NCBI GenBank assembly: GCA_040381075.1
Contig: JBEIHX010000019.1
Span: 1-64,000 of the forward strand
Source of the DNA: JBEIHX01 sp040381075
Lineage (GTDB): Bacteria; Pseudomonadota; Alphaproteobacteria; Caulobacterales; Aquidulcibacteraceae
Reading direction: 5' to 3'
DNA: 64,000 nucleotides
Shown here: piece by piece, positions 5,843-14,554 of the stretch
Numbering within the stretch: position 1 is the first letter of the stretch
How the letters are laid out: every line of letters begins with the position of its first letter
The notes under the pieces: model-generated
Seen by the model: only the letters and a program-made list of their open reading frames with translations
The model's database searches: none
What the model was told of the DNA's origin: nothing
Made by a program: the position numbers and the translations under genes

Positions 5843-8184
5843 CCAAATCGATATTTCAGTGTCGCGAACACCGTGCGCGGACGTGCGATCGATCCGAAGG
5901 TGGAGTTCAGCGCCTGAATGTTGATCTTCTGGTAGAAGTATTCCTCATCCGTCAAATTTCGCACGTTCAAGCCCGCCTCCCAGCGTCCCTGGTCGGGGAC
6001 AAAACGCAGCGACGCATTGGTGATCGTGCGCCCTTCAAGCAGGATCTCGGGGTTGTTTTCTATGCCCGACATCTTGTCGCTCTCATAAGCAAAGTCGAGG
6101 CGCGCAAAGAGCTGGCCGATCTGGCCAATCCGAGGCGACACGGTGACGCCCACATTGCCCGTCCATTCAGCCACCATGGGCAGTTTCGACCGCGTGGTGA
6201 TCGTGAATGCGCCTGACAGGAGCCGGCCGCCGCGCACTTCATCGAGCTGGGCGTCAAGGTAGCCGATGGCGCCGTCAAACCGGAGCCATTGGGTCGGGCG
6301 GGCGTCGAATTCGACTTCGACGCCCTTGATGGTAGCCTGCGCCAGATTGAGAATTGTCGATTGCTGGGAGATCTGCAGCTCCGGCGGAACGGTCGCGTCT
6401 ACCTGGAGATCGCGATAGTCTGTCTGGAATGCTGCGAGATTGAGCCTGAGCCGGCGGTCGAACAGGACGTTCTTGAGACCAACTTCGTAGGAGTCCACGA
6501 ATTCCGGATTGTAGGATGGCAGGGTACTCGGCAGAGCCCCGATGAACCGCGCCGCAAAGCCGCCATCGCGAAACCCCTTGGAGTAGGTTGCATAGGCGTA
6601 GGAATCCGGCGTCACCTCATAGCCAAGAGTGATGAGCGGGGTCGTCTTGGCCACACGCTTGACCCCGCGGTAGGGCCCATCGACCGCACCGGAGGGCAGA
6701 ATGTTCTTCAGGGTAAAGATTTTTTCACTTTCGGTGTAGCGCAGTCCTCCCGTCACCGAGAGATCATCAGTGATCCTGTAGCTCGCCTGGGCGTATATCG
6801 CCTGCGAGGTATTGTCGATGGTTCGGGAGATATCCTGCGCGAGTGCGCCCGGGTTGGTGGTGGCGTTGAATGCAGTGATGATCTGGTTATAGATCCGTTC
6901 CAGCCCGGTTTCCTGGAAGTGATAGAGGCCCACAACGTAATCGAGCCGATCATTCGCAGTTGTCCCCACCAGCTGGAATTCCTGCGAGAACTGCTCCTGG
7001 GAGTATTCCGGATGGTTGTTCGCAAACAGAATGAACGGGCTGAAGTCAACGTCATTGAATGTGACTGCATCGAATTCACGATGCGCCGTGATTGACTTCA
7101 GTTGACCAAGAGGGGTTTGCGCGCTGATCGTCAACGCTGCGCCCATCGTCTCCAGTGTGTTTTCCGGAATCACCTTGACGCCGCGTTCGGTCGCGAAAAC
7201 AGCGTTGGTGGCGTACCGTGAGGCCGGCTGCCACACCGGGCCGTAGCACTTCGGATTTGTCGCCTGCCCCGCCGTAGTGCGACAGGCCGCGTCACCCGAC
7301 AGGGTAAGGGAGTTGTTGAAGAATGAGTTGAACGGTCCCGTCCCCGTAGTGCCAACGGGAAAGAGCGTATTGATCTTGATCGGGACGACAGGCGCGGGCG
7401 CGGTCTTGGTATCTGCGTAATCGACAGCCAGGTCGACAGATATTGTATTGGTGAGATCGATCGCGAGATTGCCGCGTGCGCCCCAGACATTGTCGTCGCC
7501 CAGCTTCAGGGCGCCGTTGTATTGCAGGGCGTCGACGTATCCGTCCTGCTGGCGTTGATAGACGCCGAAGCTGGACCGAACCCGGTCCGACAGGGGTATC
7601 GATATGTTGGCCGACGCCTGGAAATACCCTTCGTCGCCCGCGCCGATGCGAACGGAGCCGCCGAACTTGTCCTGCGGCGCCTTGGACACGACGTTGATCG
7701 CGCCGCCGATTGTGTTGCGGCCGAACAATGTGTTTTGGGGACCGCGCAGCACCTCGATCCGATCAACCTCGACGAGATCAAGCAGTGCGCCGATGGAGCG
7801 GCCAATGTAAACGCCGTCGAAGTAGACGCCAACGGCCGGGTCGATGTTGATCGTGAAATCGCGCTGCCCGATGCCGCGAATGAACACAGCCGTTGCGCCT
7901 GGCAGGCCTGAGGTCGGCTGATTGGCTGTGAAGTGAACGTTTGGCGCGATGGCCCCGACTGACTGAAGCGTCGCCACGCCGCGTGCATCAAGATCAGTCG
8001 ACCCCACTGCCGTGATGGCGATTGGTGTTGTTTGGATGTTCTCTTCTTTCTTGCGCGCAGTGACGATGATTTCCTCAACGCCCTCTTCCGCCGCCTGGGC
8101 TGTCGCCCCGGGCGCAACCGCCGCAATAGCCAATCCAAGGGCCCAGGTAAGCCCGCCCCAACGCGCCGCTTGCGTCATTTTCAC
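5836..8184 (-). CDS. TonB-dependent outer-membrane receptor
   Basis: A 782-residue TonB-dependent receptor. It has a signal peptide (GLTWALGLAIAAVAPGATAQA), then the TonB-box region EEIIVTARKKEENIQ. A plug domain follows, including FIRGIGQRDFTINIDPAVGV, FDGVYIGRSIGALLDL and EVLRGPQNTLFGRNTIGGAI. A 22-strand-type barrel ends in RPRTVFATLKYRFGQ. The family imports scarce large substrates using energy from TonB-ExbBD. The plug resembles sphingomonad and caulobacterial receptors of unknown substrate rather than classic siderophore receptors. A GGAGG sits 8 bases before GTG 8184, so that start is preferred; ATG 8178 (14 bases away) is the alternative. A 15-bp inverted repeat about 280 bp upstream is shared with two neighbouring catabolic promoters, suggesting the receptor serves that pathway. 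Confidence 0.95.
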   Translation of the reverse strand: MKMTQAARWGGLTWALGLAIAAVAPGATAQAAEEGVEEIIVTARKKEENIQTTPIAITAVGSTDLDARGVATLQSVGAIAPNVHFTANQPTSGLPGATAVFIRGIGQRDFTINIDPAVGVYFDGVYIGRSIGALLDLVEVDRIEVLRGPQNTLFGRNTIGGAINVVSKAPQDKFGGSVRIGAGDEGYFQASANISIPLSDRVRSSFGVYQRQQDGYVDALQYNGALKLGDDNVWGARGNLAIDLTNTISVDLAVDYADTKTAPAPVVPIKINTLFPVGTTGTGPFNSFFNNSLTLSGDAACRTTAGQATNPKCYGPVWQPASRYATNAVFATERGVKVIPENTLETMGAALTISAQTPLGQLKSITAHREFDAVTFNDVDFSPFILFANNHPEYSQEQFSQEFQLVGTTANDRLDYVVGLYHFQETGLERIYNQIITAFNATTNPGALAQDISRTIDNTSQAIYAQASYRITDDLSVTGGLRYTESEKIFTLKNILPSGAVDGPYRGVKRVAKTTPLITLGYEVTPDSYAYATYSKGFRDGGFAARFIGALPSTLPSYNPEFVDSYEVGLKNVLFDRRLRLNLAAFQTDYRDLQVDATVPPELQISQQSTILNLAQATIKGVEVEFDARPTQWLRFDGAIGYLDAQLDEVRGGRLLSGAFTITTRSKLPMVAEWTGNVGVTVSPRIGQIGQLFARLDFAYESDKMSGIENNPEILLEGRTITNASLRFVPDQGRWEAGLNVRNLTDEEYFYQKINIQALNSTFGSIARPRTVFATLKYRFGQ

Positions 8185-8948
8185 CACACGATCCTCCCGC
8201 TTCACGCATCTCAGGCCTTTGGCCCGTTCTTCGTATCTGACACGGGCGGCTGGGGCCGCCCCTGGGTCAATCACCGCCAGCGCAAATTCGTCCGGCCCCG
8301 GCTGCAGCCCCGCACTCGACCTGTGCGCATGCCCCGTACAGGACGAAGCTGCGTTCAAATCAGTCGTCCACGCCACACCGGGCCATGATCGCCGGAGAGG
8401 CCGCCACGGCGGTGCGCCGCCCCTGCACTGACCTGACAAGGCTTGCCGAAGCCGCCAAAACTGTCAAGTTATTTGACGATCAGGACTCCTGTGCAGCCCC
8501 GCCACACGGCTGGCGGAATTGGCTTTTTCAGAAAACAACTGACGCGATCTGCGGTGCGACGTGTCGCCGCGCACGGGTGACGCCGTCGCAAAAACGCGCG
8601 ATGACCGGCCGCAAACAGGCGGGACCATCCGCCGCGCCCTGATCTCATGCGGCGATGTCAATGGCGTCGTCTGCATGAGCCAGGACCGCGCCATTGCGGG
8701 CAGTGCAGCCTGCGGGCGCGTCCGGATTGAGCCGCATGCTGCAACCACGGCGGGGCGCACCGAGTCCGATCGCCGGCCAGCCGTGCGCCCCTGATGACGC
8801 AGGCCGGGCCACTGAACAGCTCCAGCAAGCCTGCCGTGCTGCGCGCGCAACACCAGGGAGAAATCCGGCGGTTGTGGGGTCGCTGCGGGAATGCGGACCC
8901 GCAGGCATCCGGCAGGCGCTCAAGGGCCCAGCAGGCCTTGCGCTGCGC
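8185..8948. other. Intergenic region with an operator-like site
   Basis: About 760 bp between the start of the receptor gene and the stop of the downstream CoA ligase gene. I see no supported gene here: the open frames lack motifs and ribosome-binding sites. It holds the 15-bp inverted repeat at 8463-8477. The receptor promoter should lie here, with a long leader. Confidence 0.55.
8463..8477. promoter_or_regulatory. 15-bp inverted repeat, candidate operator
   Basis: GTCAAGTTATTTGAC, with arms GTCAA/TTGAC. On the minus strand it includes TTGACA (8467-8462), a consensus -35 reading toward the TonB receptor gene. The same 15-bp pattern occurs at 13454-13468 and 17504-17518, each time between divergent genes of the catabolic island. 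Confidence 0.55.
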
Positions 8949-10508
8949 TCAGTCCTGCGGCGGATCATAGTCCGCGCGCAGCACGCGCTTCAGCACCTTG
9001 CCATTGGGATTGCGCGGCAGATCCTGGCGAAACACCACCCGGGAGATCCGCTGCCGCCTGCCGACGCGGGCATTGGTCCAGGACGCGATCTCGGCCGCAT
9101 CGGCCCCCTCAAACCCCGGGCGCAGCACCGCCACCGCCAGCGGCGTCTCGCCCCAGGTCCTGTCGGCAACGCCGATGACGGCGACCTCCGCCAGCGCGGG
9201 ATGCTGGGACATGACGGCCTCAATGTCCACCGGGTAGATGTTCTGCCCGCCGGTCAGGATCATATCCTTTTTGCGGTCGGTGATGTACAGATATCCCTCC
9301 GCATCGGTGCGCCCGATGTCGCCGGTGCGCAGCCAGACCGTCCCCGCTGGATCAACGAATTTCGCCTGAGCGGTTGCCTCTGGACGATTGTGATACTCTG
9401 TCATCCAATGAACGGAACGAACACAGATCTCACCGGTTTCTCCCCACCCAAGAACACGGTCATCCGTGTCAACCAGAATATAGTCATTGCCCCGCACAGG
9501 CTTTCCGACCGATGCAGTGCGACCAGCTGCTTCCTCTGGCTGCAGGGTGGTCATGAAACCTTCGGTGAGGCCATAGAGCTCGATGACCACACATTCGAAC
9601 GCATCCTTGATCCGGCTTTTGAGATCCTCAAAGAGCGGCGCCCCACCCGACATCACCGCCTGAAGCGACCGGACCCGGGACCTCGAAAAACCAGGCGCAT
9701 CGAGAATGCGCTGAAACATGATCGGGGCCATGAAGGTATGGGTGACCCCATGCGTCTCGACGGCCGAAAGCCAGATTTCGGGGTCGAAGCGGTTGCGCAC
9801 AATGCATGCGCCGCCAACGATAATGGTGCAGAAAATGCTGGCCCAGGCGATGTTTGAATAGAGCCCGATGGGGCAGATCGAGACTGCGCCGAAGTGGTAG
9901 CGGTGCGCCAGAGCGAGTTCATACATTGACTGCACGCGCCGACGGTAGGCGTGCTTGATGCCCTTCGGCGTGCCCGTGGTTCCGGAACTGTAGATAATGT
10001 TGCAGGGGTCATCCTCGCCGACCGTGACGCCGGGGTCATGGATCGCCTGGGCGTCGCGCCAGGCCTCATAGTCGCACGCCGCCCCCGCGGCGGGTCCAAG
10101 CACGAAGGTGGCCTCACGCCTCTTTCGCACAGCGCCAGAGTCTTTCAGACGCTCGTACTGCTCCGACGACACGAACAGGGCCTTTGCGTCACAGTCCTCG
10201 ATCATTGCAAGGAGGTCCGCATCGCTGACCGCCGGATTCAAGGGCACAATCACGCCGCCGGCCTTCATTCCGCCGACCATCACCTCGACGAACTCAACGC
10301 AGTTTCTCATGAGGATGGCGATGGCGTCGCCGCGTCCCACCCCCATGGCGCGAAGGCCGTGCGCAACCGCGTTTGACCGCCGGTCCAATGCGGCCCAGGT
10401 AAGCGCCTGCTCTTCGTCAAGGAAGGCGACCTTGTCTGGAAGCCATTTGCCGTTCAGGCGCACGAAGTCGCCAAACAGCGGGGCCTGGATGTCGAAACCC
10501 GGCGGCAC
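8949..10508 (-). CDS. Acyl-CoA ligase (AMP-forming), first copy
   Basis: A 519-residue member of the adenylate-forming ANL superfamily. It has the P-loop YSSGTTGTPKGIKHA, motif ELYGLTEGF, the hinge motif WLRTGDIGRTDAEGYLYITD and the C-terminal catalytic Lys in PRNPNGKVLKR. It activates a carboxylic acid with ATP to an acyl-adenylate and then forms the CoA thioester in the cytoplasm. It follows the second ligase gene by 4 bases and is the last gene of a hydrolase-ligase-ligase operon. Two ligases in one operon suggest two successive acid intermediates or related substrates. Substrate identity cannot be read from the sequence. Confidence 0.93.
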   Translation of the reverse strand: MPPGFDIQAPLFGDFVRLNGKWLPDKVAFLDEEQALTWAALDRRSNAVAHGLRAMGVGRGDAIAILMRNCVEFVEVMVGGMKAGGVIVPLNPAVSDADLLAMIEDCDAKALFVSSEQYERLKDSGAVRKRREATFVLGPAAGAACDYEAWRDAQAIHDPGVTVGEDDPCNIIYSSGTTGTPKGIKHAYRRRVQSMYELALAHRYHFGAVSICPIGLYSNIAWASIFCTIIVGGACIVRNRFDPEIWLSAVETHGVTHTFMAPIMFQRILDAPGFSRSRVRSLQAVMSGGAPLFEDLKSRIKDAFECVVIELYGLTEGFMTTLQPEEAAGRTASVGKPVRGNDYILVDTDDRVLGWGETGEICVRSVHWMTEYHNRPEATAQAKFVDPAGTVWLRTGDIGRTDAEGYLYITDRKKDMILTGGQNIYPVDIEAVMSQHPALAEVAVIGVADRTWGETPLAVAVLRPGFEGADAAEIASWTNARVGRRQRISRVVFRQDLPRNPNGKVLKRVLRADYDPPQD

Positions 10509-10512
10509 GCAG

Positions 10513-12090
10513 TCAACCCGCCGTTTCCGCAGCGAACCGCGCGCGCAGTTCCCGCTTCAAGACCTTGCCTGATGCATTGCGCGGCAGGGCTTCAAGAGCA
10601 GCATAACGCCTCGGGATCTTGTAGCCCGCCAGGGCAGAACGCAGGAACGCTTCGTAGGAGGACGGCTCCAGCGTCGCCCCTGGCCGCAGAACGACGCATG
10701 CGAGCAGCGCCTCGCCCCACTTTGCATGCGGCGTTCCAATGACGGCTGCCTGATCCACGTCCGGATGCTGCACCAGCACCGCCTCGATCTCGGCAGGGTA
10801 GATGTTTTCGCCCCCGCTGATCACCATGTCCTTGATGCGGTCCACCACATAGAGATAGCCGTCCTCGTCGAGATATCCGGCGTCGCCGCTATGGTACCAG
10901 CCGTCGCGCAAGGCGTCCGCCGTGGCGTCAGGGCGCTTCCAGTAGCCGCTCATCACCCGCGCGCTGCGACACAGGATCTCGCCAATGCGCCTCGGCGCGA
11001 CATCGCAGCCGCTCGCGTCGACGATCCGGATCTGCGAACCGCCCAGCGGCCTGCCTGCCGATTTCAGCCGCTCGCCAGCGTCATGGACGCAATCCTGCGG
11101 GCCAAGATAGGTCAGCCCGCCGCAGCATTCCGTCATGCCGTAAGACAGGGCGAAGCCGCATTTCAAAACCCTTTGAGCTTCACGCAAAAGGTCGACCGCA
11201 ATGCCGGAACCGGCGATCAGCAGCGTGTCAAGACAGCTCAGGTCGAGGTCGGCGGTCTCTGGCAGATTGATGATGTCATGGATCGTGGCGGCCGGCAGCG
11301 GCGCCACTGAAATGGTTCGCTCTGCGATCAGGCGAATGATCTGCGGGGCATCGCCGCCACGCACGATCTCGACCCGCGCGCCGGCGTAAAGGGCGGCGAG
11401 CGCGAGATTGCAGCCTGCAATGTGAAACAGCGGCATCGCTGCGAGAACCGCAGCGTGTTCGCCGAACAGTGCAGGCCACACGCCCAGCCCCTCGACAGCA
11501 GCGAGCACCATCGCCTTGTGCGAAAGCTCCACCCCTTTCGGATGCCCGGTCGTTCCGCTTGTGTACAATTGCACTGCGCAATCATCCGGTTGCACGCCCG
11601 GCAGCTGCGCTCCGGCACATCCAGTCTGATCGACCCAGGCGGCGAGGCTGTCCGGATCATCCAATGGCGCGTCAATGATGATGATGGACCTGAGGCCGGG
11701 AGCGTGCCCTTGGGCTGCGTGCGCGATGGACGCGAGGTCACTTCCGACAAAGCACAGCGCCGCATCGCTGTCGGCCAGAATATAACCCACCTCCTGGGCG
11801 GTCAGACGAAAGTTGATCGGGGCCGCCACCAGGCCGGCCTTCACCACGGCGAGAAGCAGGATCAGAAATGTGTCGGAATTCCTGTCCAGCAGCGCGACGC
11901 GGGCGCCCTTCTGAAGGCCGCTTGCGCGCATCGCCCGTGCGAGGCGGTCGGTCTGTTCGTGAAGCGATATGAAGGAAGTTCTTCTGTCTTCGAAGACAAG
12001 GGCCGGCGCGTCGGCGCGGGCGACCGCCTGAACCTGCGTCATGTCGCCCAGCACACGGATCGCCGGATTCGGCAGGGCTGAGGGCCTCAT
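10513..12090 (-). CDS. Acyl-CoA ligase (AMP-forming), second copy
   Basis: A 525-residue ANL-superfamily ligase. Its P-loop is LYTSGTTGHPKGVELSHKA, followed by ALSYGMTECCGGLTYLG. The hinge motif is WYHSGDAGYLDEDGYLYVVD, and the catalytic Lys lies in PRNASGKVLKRELRARF. It resembles long-chain or aromatic acid CoA ligases and is clearly diverged from its neighbour (different A5 and A8 motifs), so it is not a recent duplicate. The start codon overlaps the stop of the alpha/beta hydrolase gene by ATGA (12087-12090), so the genes are cotranscribed. A hydrolase releasing an acid, followed by CoA activation, is a sensible order of reactions, but this is inferred. Confidence 0.93.
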   Translation of the reverse strand: MRPSALPNPAIRVLGDMTQVQAVARADAPALVFEDRRTSFISLHEQTDRLARAMRASGLQKGARVALLDRNSDTFLILLLAVVKAGLVAAPINFRLTAQEVGYILADSDAALCFVGSDLASIAHAAQGHAPGLRSIIIIDAPLDDPDSLAAWVDQTGCAGAQLPGVQPDDCAVQLYTSGTTGHPKGVELSHKAMVLAAVEGLGVWPALFGEHAAVLAAMPLFHIAGCNLALAALYAGARVEIVRGGDAPQIIRLIAERTISVAPLPAATIHDIINLPETADLDLSCLDTLLIAGSGIAVDLLREAQRVLKCGFALSYGMTECCGGLTYLGPQDCVHDAGERLKSAGRPLGGSQIRIVDASGCDVAPRRIGEILCRSARVMSGYWKRPDATADALRDGWYHSGDAGYLDEDGYLYVVDRIKDMVISGGENIYPAEIEAVLVQHPDVDQAAVIGTPHAKWGEALLACVVLRPGATLEPSSYEAFLRSALAGYKIPRRYAALEALPRNASGKVLKRELRARFAAETAG

Positions 12091-13262
12091 GACGACTGCA
12101 GACCCGCCTCTTCAAGCCAGGCTGCGCAGAACTGACCCGCCTCGACGGCCTTTTCAGGTTGTCCGAAATAGTAATGGTTGGCGTCCTTGATCCAGTGAAG
12201 ACGCTTGCGCTCATGACCGACGGCGTCGAAGAGCCGCTTCGTATGCTCCGGCGTGATGCCGTCATCGGCCGTATTGCCGACGACCAGCACAGGCACGGAC
12301 ACGCGCTCAGCACACTTCACGCCGTCAGCACGCGCATCATCGTAACTCCACTGCGAAAGCCAGCTGCGCAAGGAGCAGAAACGGCCAAGGCCCACCGGAC
12401 TGTCATTGACGACTTCCGGATCGCCCAGGAAGCACCAGTTCGGCTTTCTGTCATTTGGGTCGAGGGTGGGATCCAGCCATTTCGGTTCGGCCATTGTGCG
12501 GTGCACTACGAAGCCGTACTCCCGGTTGATCTGGCCTGCGGCCCTGTAGGACGCAAGTTTTTCCTTGACGAACTGTGTGATCCGCCGGTTCCGCGCCACC
12601 TGCGCCGCGCGGAAATGTGCAATGAAGTCGGGGGAATACGGCGGTTGGTTCGGATTGCGCCTGTCGTACAGATCCAGTTCCAGGATCCGCCTTTCCGGAT
12701 CGGCCTCATCCACCACAGATGGATCAAGCCATTCGGTAAAGGTGATGTGCCGGGCATGGTGCGCCGCGACAAGCATGACGGCGTCAGCCGGAATGAAGCC
12801 GCGTTTCGTGAGGTCCGGCGGATCCCCGGCCGGTGTCGCAGTCACGCTCGGGTTCTCGGCCTGCGCCTGGTAAAACAGGGACATCGACCCGCCGCCGCTC
12901 CAACCGCCCAGCACAACCTTCTCGTATCCAAGGCGCTCCTTCGCGTCTCGCACGACCGCGCCCAGATCGCAGACAACCTTTTCCATGATCAGGGCGACAT
13001 CAGTGCCGCGATACCGCGTGTCACAGTAAATGACGTGGGCGCCGGCCTTGGCCAGCGCAGCCATCATCGGCAGATAGGCGCCGCCGCCTATCGGATGGGA
13101 CCAGATGACCACGGTGTTGGATGGCCGACCCTGCGGGCGCAGCAGCTGGCAGGTCAGCGCCACCTTATCGATCTCGCCAGCGTAGGTGTCCTTGAAGGCG
13201 GATTTGTCTTCGTACACGACCAGGTACGCGATGCGGTCGTAGCGGAAATTTCCTTGCCCCAT
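12087..13262 (-). CDS. Alpha/beta hydrolase
   Basis: A 391-residue alpha/beta-hydrolase-fold protein. The oxyanion region is VVIWSHPIGGGAYLPMM, the nucleophile elbow GGWSGGGSMS, the acid VGNTADDGITP and the catalytic His KDANHYYFGQ. A large cap (about residues 165-280) lies between the nucleophile and the acid. ATG 13262 is chosen over the frame opening at 13316 because GGGAGG lies 11 bases before it and the protein-like sequence starts there. The family cleaves esters, thioesters or C-C bonds; it is first in the operon with the two CoA ligases. A 13-bp tandem repeat occupies its leader. Confidence 0.85.
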   Translation of the reverse strand: MGQGNFRYDRIAYLVVYEDKSAFKDTYAGEIDKVALTCQLLRPQGRPSNTVVIWSHPIGGGAYLPMMAALAKAGAHVIYCDTRYRGTDVALIMEKVVCDLGAVVRDAKERLGYEKVVLGGWSGGGSMSLFYQAQAENPSVTATPAGDPPDLTKRGFIPADAVMLVAAHHARHITFTEWLDPSVVDEADPERRILELDLYDRRNPNQPPYSPDFIAHFRAAQVARNRRITQFVKEKLASYRAAGQINREYGFVVHRTMAEPKWLDPTLDPNDRKPNWCFLGDPEVVNDSPVGLGRFCSLRSWLSQWSYDDARADGVKCAERVSVPVLVVGNTADDGITPEHTKRLFDAVGHERKRLHWIKDANHYYFGQPEKAVEAGQFCAAWLEEAGLQSS

Positions 13263-13305
13263 GACGAGCAGCCCCTCCCATCCAACGCACAGCGCGTTCG
13301 CGCCC

Positions 13306-13357
13306 AGACTTCTCACGCAGACTTCTCACGCCGACTTCTCTCGCCGACTTCTCTCGC
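13306..13357. repeat. Four 13-bp tandem repeats in the hydrolase leader
   Basis: Units at 13306, 13319, 13332 and 13345: two copies of AGACTTCTCACGC then two of CGACTTCTCTCGC. They lie 44-95 bases upstream of the hydrolase start, between the candidate operator and the gene. They are therefore probably in the transcribed leader. Confidence 0.85.
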
Positions 13358-13429
13358 CGGGCGAGGTCCCGAGACAGGTCGGGCAGGGCCAACCCGCCTG
13401 ACCCGCGGCCGCACCGGCACAGGCTCGGC

Positions 13430-14554
13430 GTGGCGACGCAGACGATGCCATTTGTCAAGCAACTGGACAATCCCCGACGGCCTGCGGCAACATGCTTCAG
13501 TCACATCCGATGGCGGGAGGCGACCATCTCCATCGTTCCGCAGCCGCTGCGAGAAGCAGTGATCGCACTGGGCCTCGCCGGCGATCGCACGCCAATCGCC
13601 GGCGCGCCGCTTGCCGGCGGCGTGTCATCGGATATCTGGCGCATCGATTTGCCCTCAGGGCCGGTATGCGCGAAGCGGGCCCTCGAGAAGCTGAAGGTGG
13701 CGGCTGACTGGCATGCGCCAGTCATCCGTAACGCCTACGAAGCGGCGTATCTTTGCTTCGCGAACGAGGTTGCGCCGGGCGCTGCGCCACGGGTGCTTGC
13801 GCGTCATGGCGAACTTGGCGTGCTGGTGATGGAGTACCTTCCGGCAGACAGATATCCCACCTGGAAGGCGCGACTGATGGCGGGCGACGCAGACGCCGGC
13901 GCCGCTGCGAGGATTGGCGGCCTGCTCGGGCTTCTGCATCAGCGCAGCGCCGCCGATCGATCGCTTGCCCGTCGGTTTGCCGACCTGGATCTGTTTCGCA
14001 GCCTGCGGATTGAGCCCTATTTTGCAGCGGCCGGCGCAGCCAACCCGGGCGCGGCGCAAGAAATCGGCAGGCTTGGACAGATCTTCGAAGACAACCGCAT
14101 CGCCCTTGTCCATGGCGACTTCAGCCCGAAAAATATTCTTGTCGGGACGGATCGCGTGGTTGTGCTGGACGCGGAGTGCGCCATCTTCGGCGACCCTGCG
14201 TTTGATGTGGCTTTCTGTCTGACGCACCTGCTGCTGAAAGCGACTGTGACTCCAGGCGCAGCGCCTGCGCTGCACAGGACGTTCGACGCGTTCCTGCGGT
14301 CTCATGGCGCACACTTCAACCCGCCCGGTCTGCACGCCCGGACTGCGCGCTATCTCGGCGGACTGATGCTGGCGCGCCTCGATGGCAAGTCGCCCGTCGA
14401 ATATCTTACCGACGCCTCGGTCCGCATGCGCGTGCGTAGTTTTGCGATGGACGCGCTGCACAGAGCAGCGGACACCCCCCTTGAAATCGCAGCCCGCTGG
14501 TACCCCGGCTGGGCTGCAATGCAGGAGGGCGGATCATTCGAGAGGCAGGACTGA
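13430..14554 (+). CDS. APH-fold phosphotransferase (small-molecule kinase)
   Basis: A protein of up to 374 residues with the aminoglycoside phosphotransferase/choline kinase fold. Visible are a Gly-rich segment (PLAGGVSSDIWRIDL), the ATP-binding Lys (GPVCAKRALEKL), the catalytic loop LVHGDFSPKNIL and the metal-binding VVLDAECAIFGDPAFDVAF. Such kinases phosphorylate hydroxyls of small metabolites. The start is uncertain: GTG 13430 and ATG 13445 lack a ribosome site and lie before or inside the candidate operator (13454-13468). A perfect GGGAGG (13515-13520) is 5 bases before an in-frame ATC (13526), a possible non-standard start. The gene overlaps the enolase-like gene by one base (TGATG), so kinase, enolase-like protein and dehydrogenase form one operon. 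An acyl-sugar or glycerate-like substrate is inference. Confidence 0.82.
   Translation: MATQTMPFVKQLDNPRRPAATCFSHIRWREATISIVPQPLREAVIALGLAGDRTPIAGAPLAGGVSSDIWRIDLPSGPVCAKRALEKLKVAADWHAPVIRNAYEAAYLCFANEVAPGAAPRVLARHGELGVLVMEYLPADRYPTWKARLMAGDADAGAAARIGGLLGLLHQRSAADRSLARRFADLDLFRSLRIEPYFAAAGAANPGAAQEIGRLGQIFEDNRIALVHGDFSPKNILVGTDRVVVLDAECAIFGDPAFDVAFCLTHLLLKATVTPGAAPALHRTFDAFLRSHGAHFNPPGLHARTARYLGGLMLARLDGKSPVEYLTDASVRMRVRSFAMDALHRAADTPLEIAARWYPGWAAMQEGGSFERQD
13454..13468. promoter_or_regulatory. 15-bp inverted repeat, candidate operator
   Basis: GTCAAGCAACTGGAC, extended to TTGTC...GACAA arms. It lies in the divergent region between the hydrolase-ligase operon and the kinase-enolase-dehydrogenase operon. 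It is related to the sites at 8463 and 17504. Confidence 0.5.

Noticed and set aside
8385..8853. Several open frames between the TonB receptor and CoA ligase genes
   Set aside because: No motif, no Shine-Dalgarno and no consistent codon use; the candidate operator lies in the same region.
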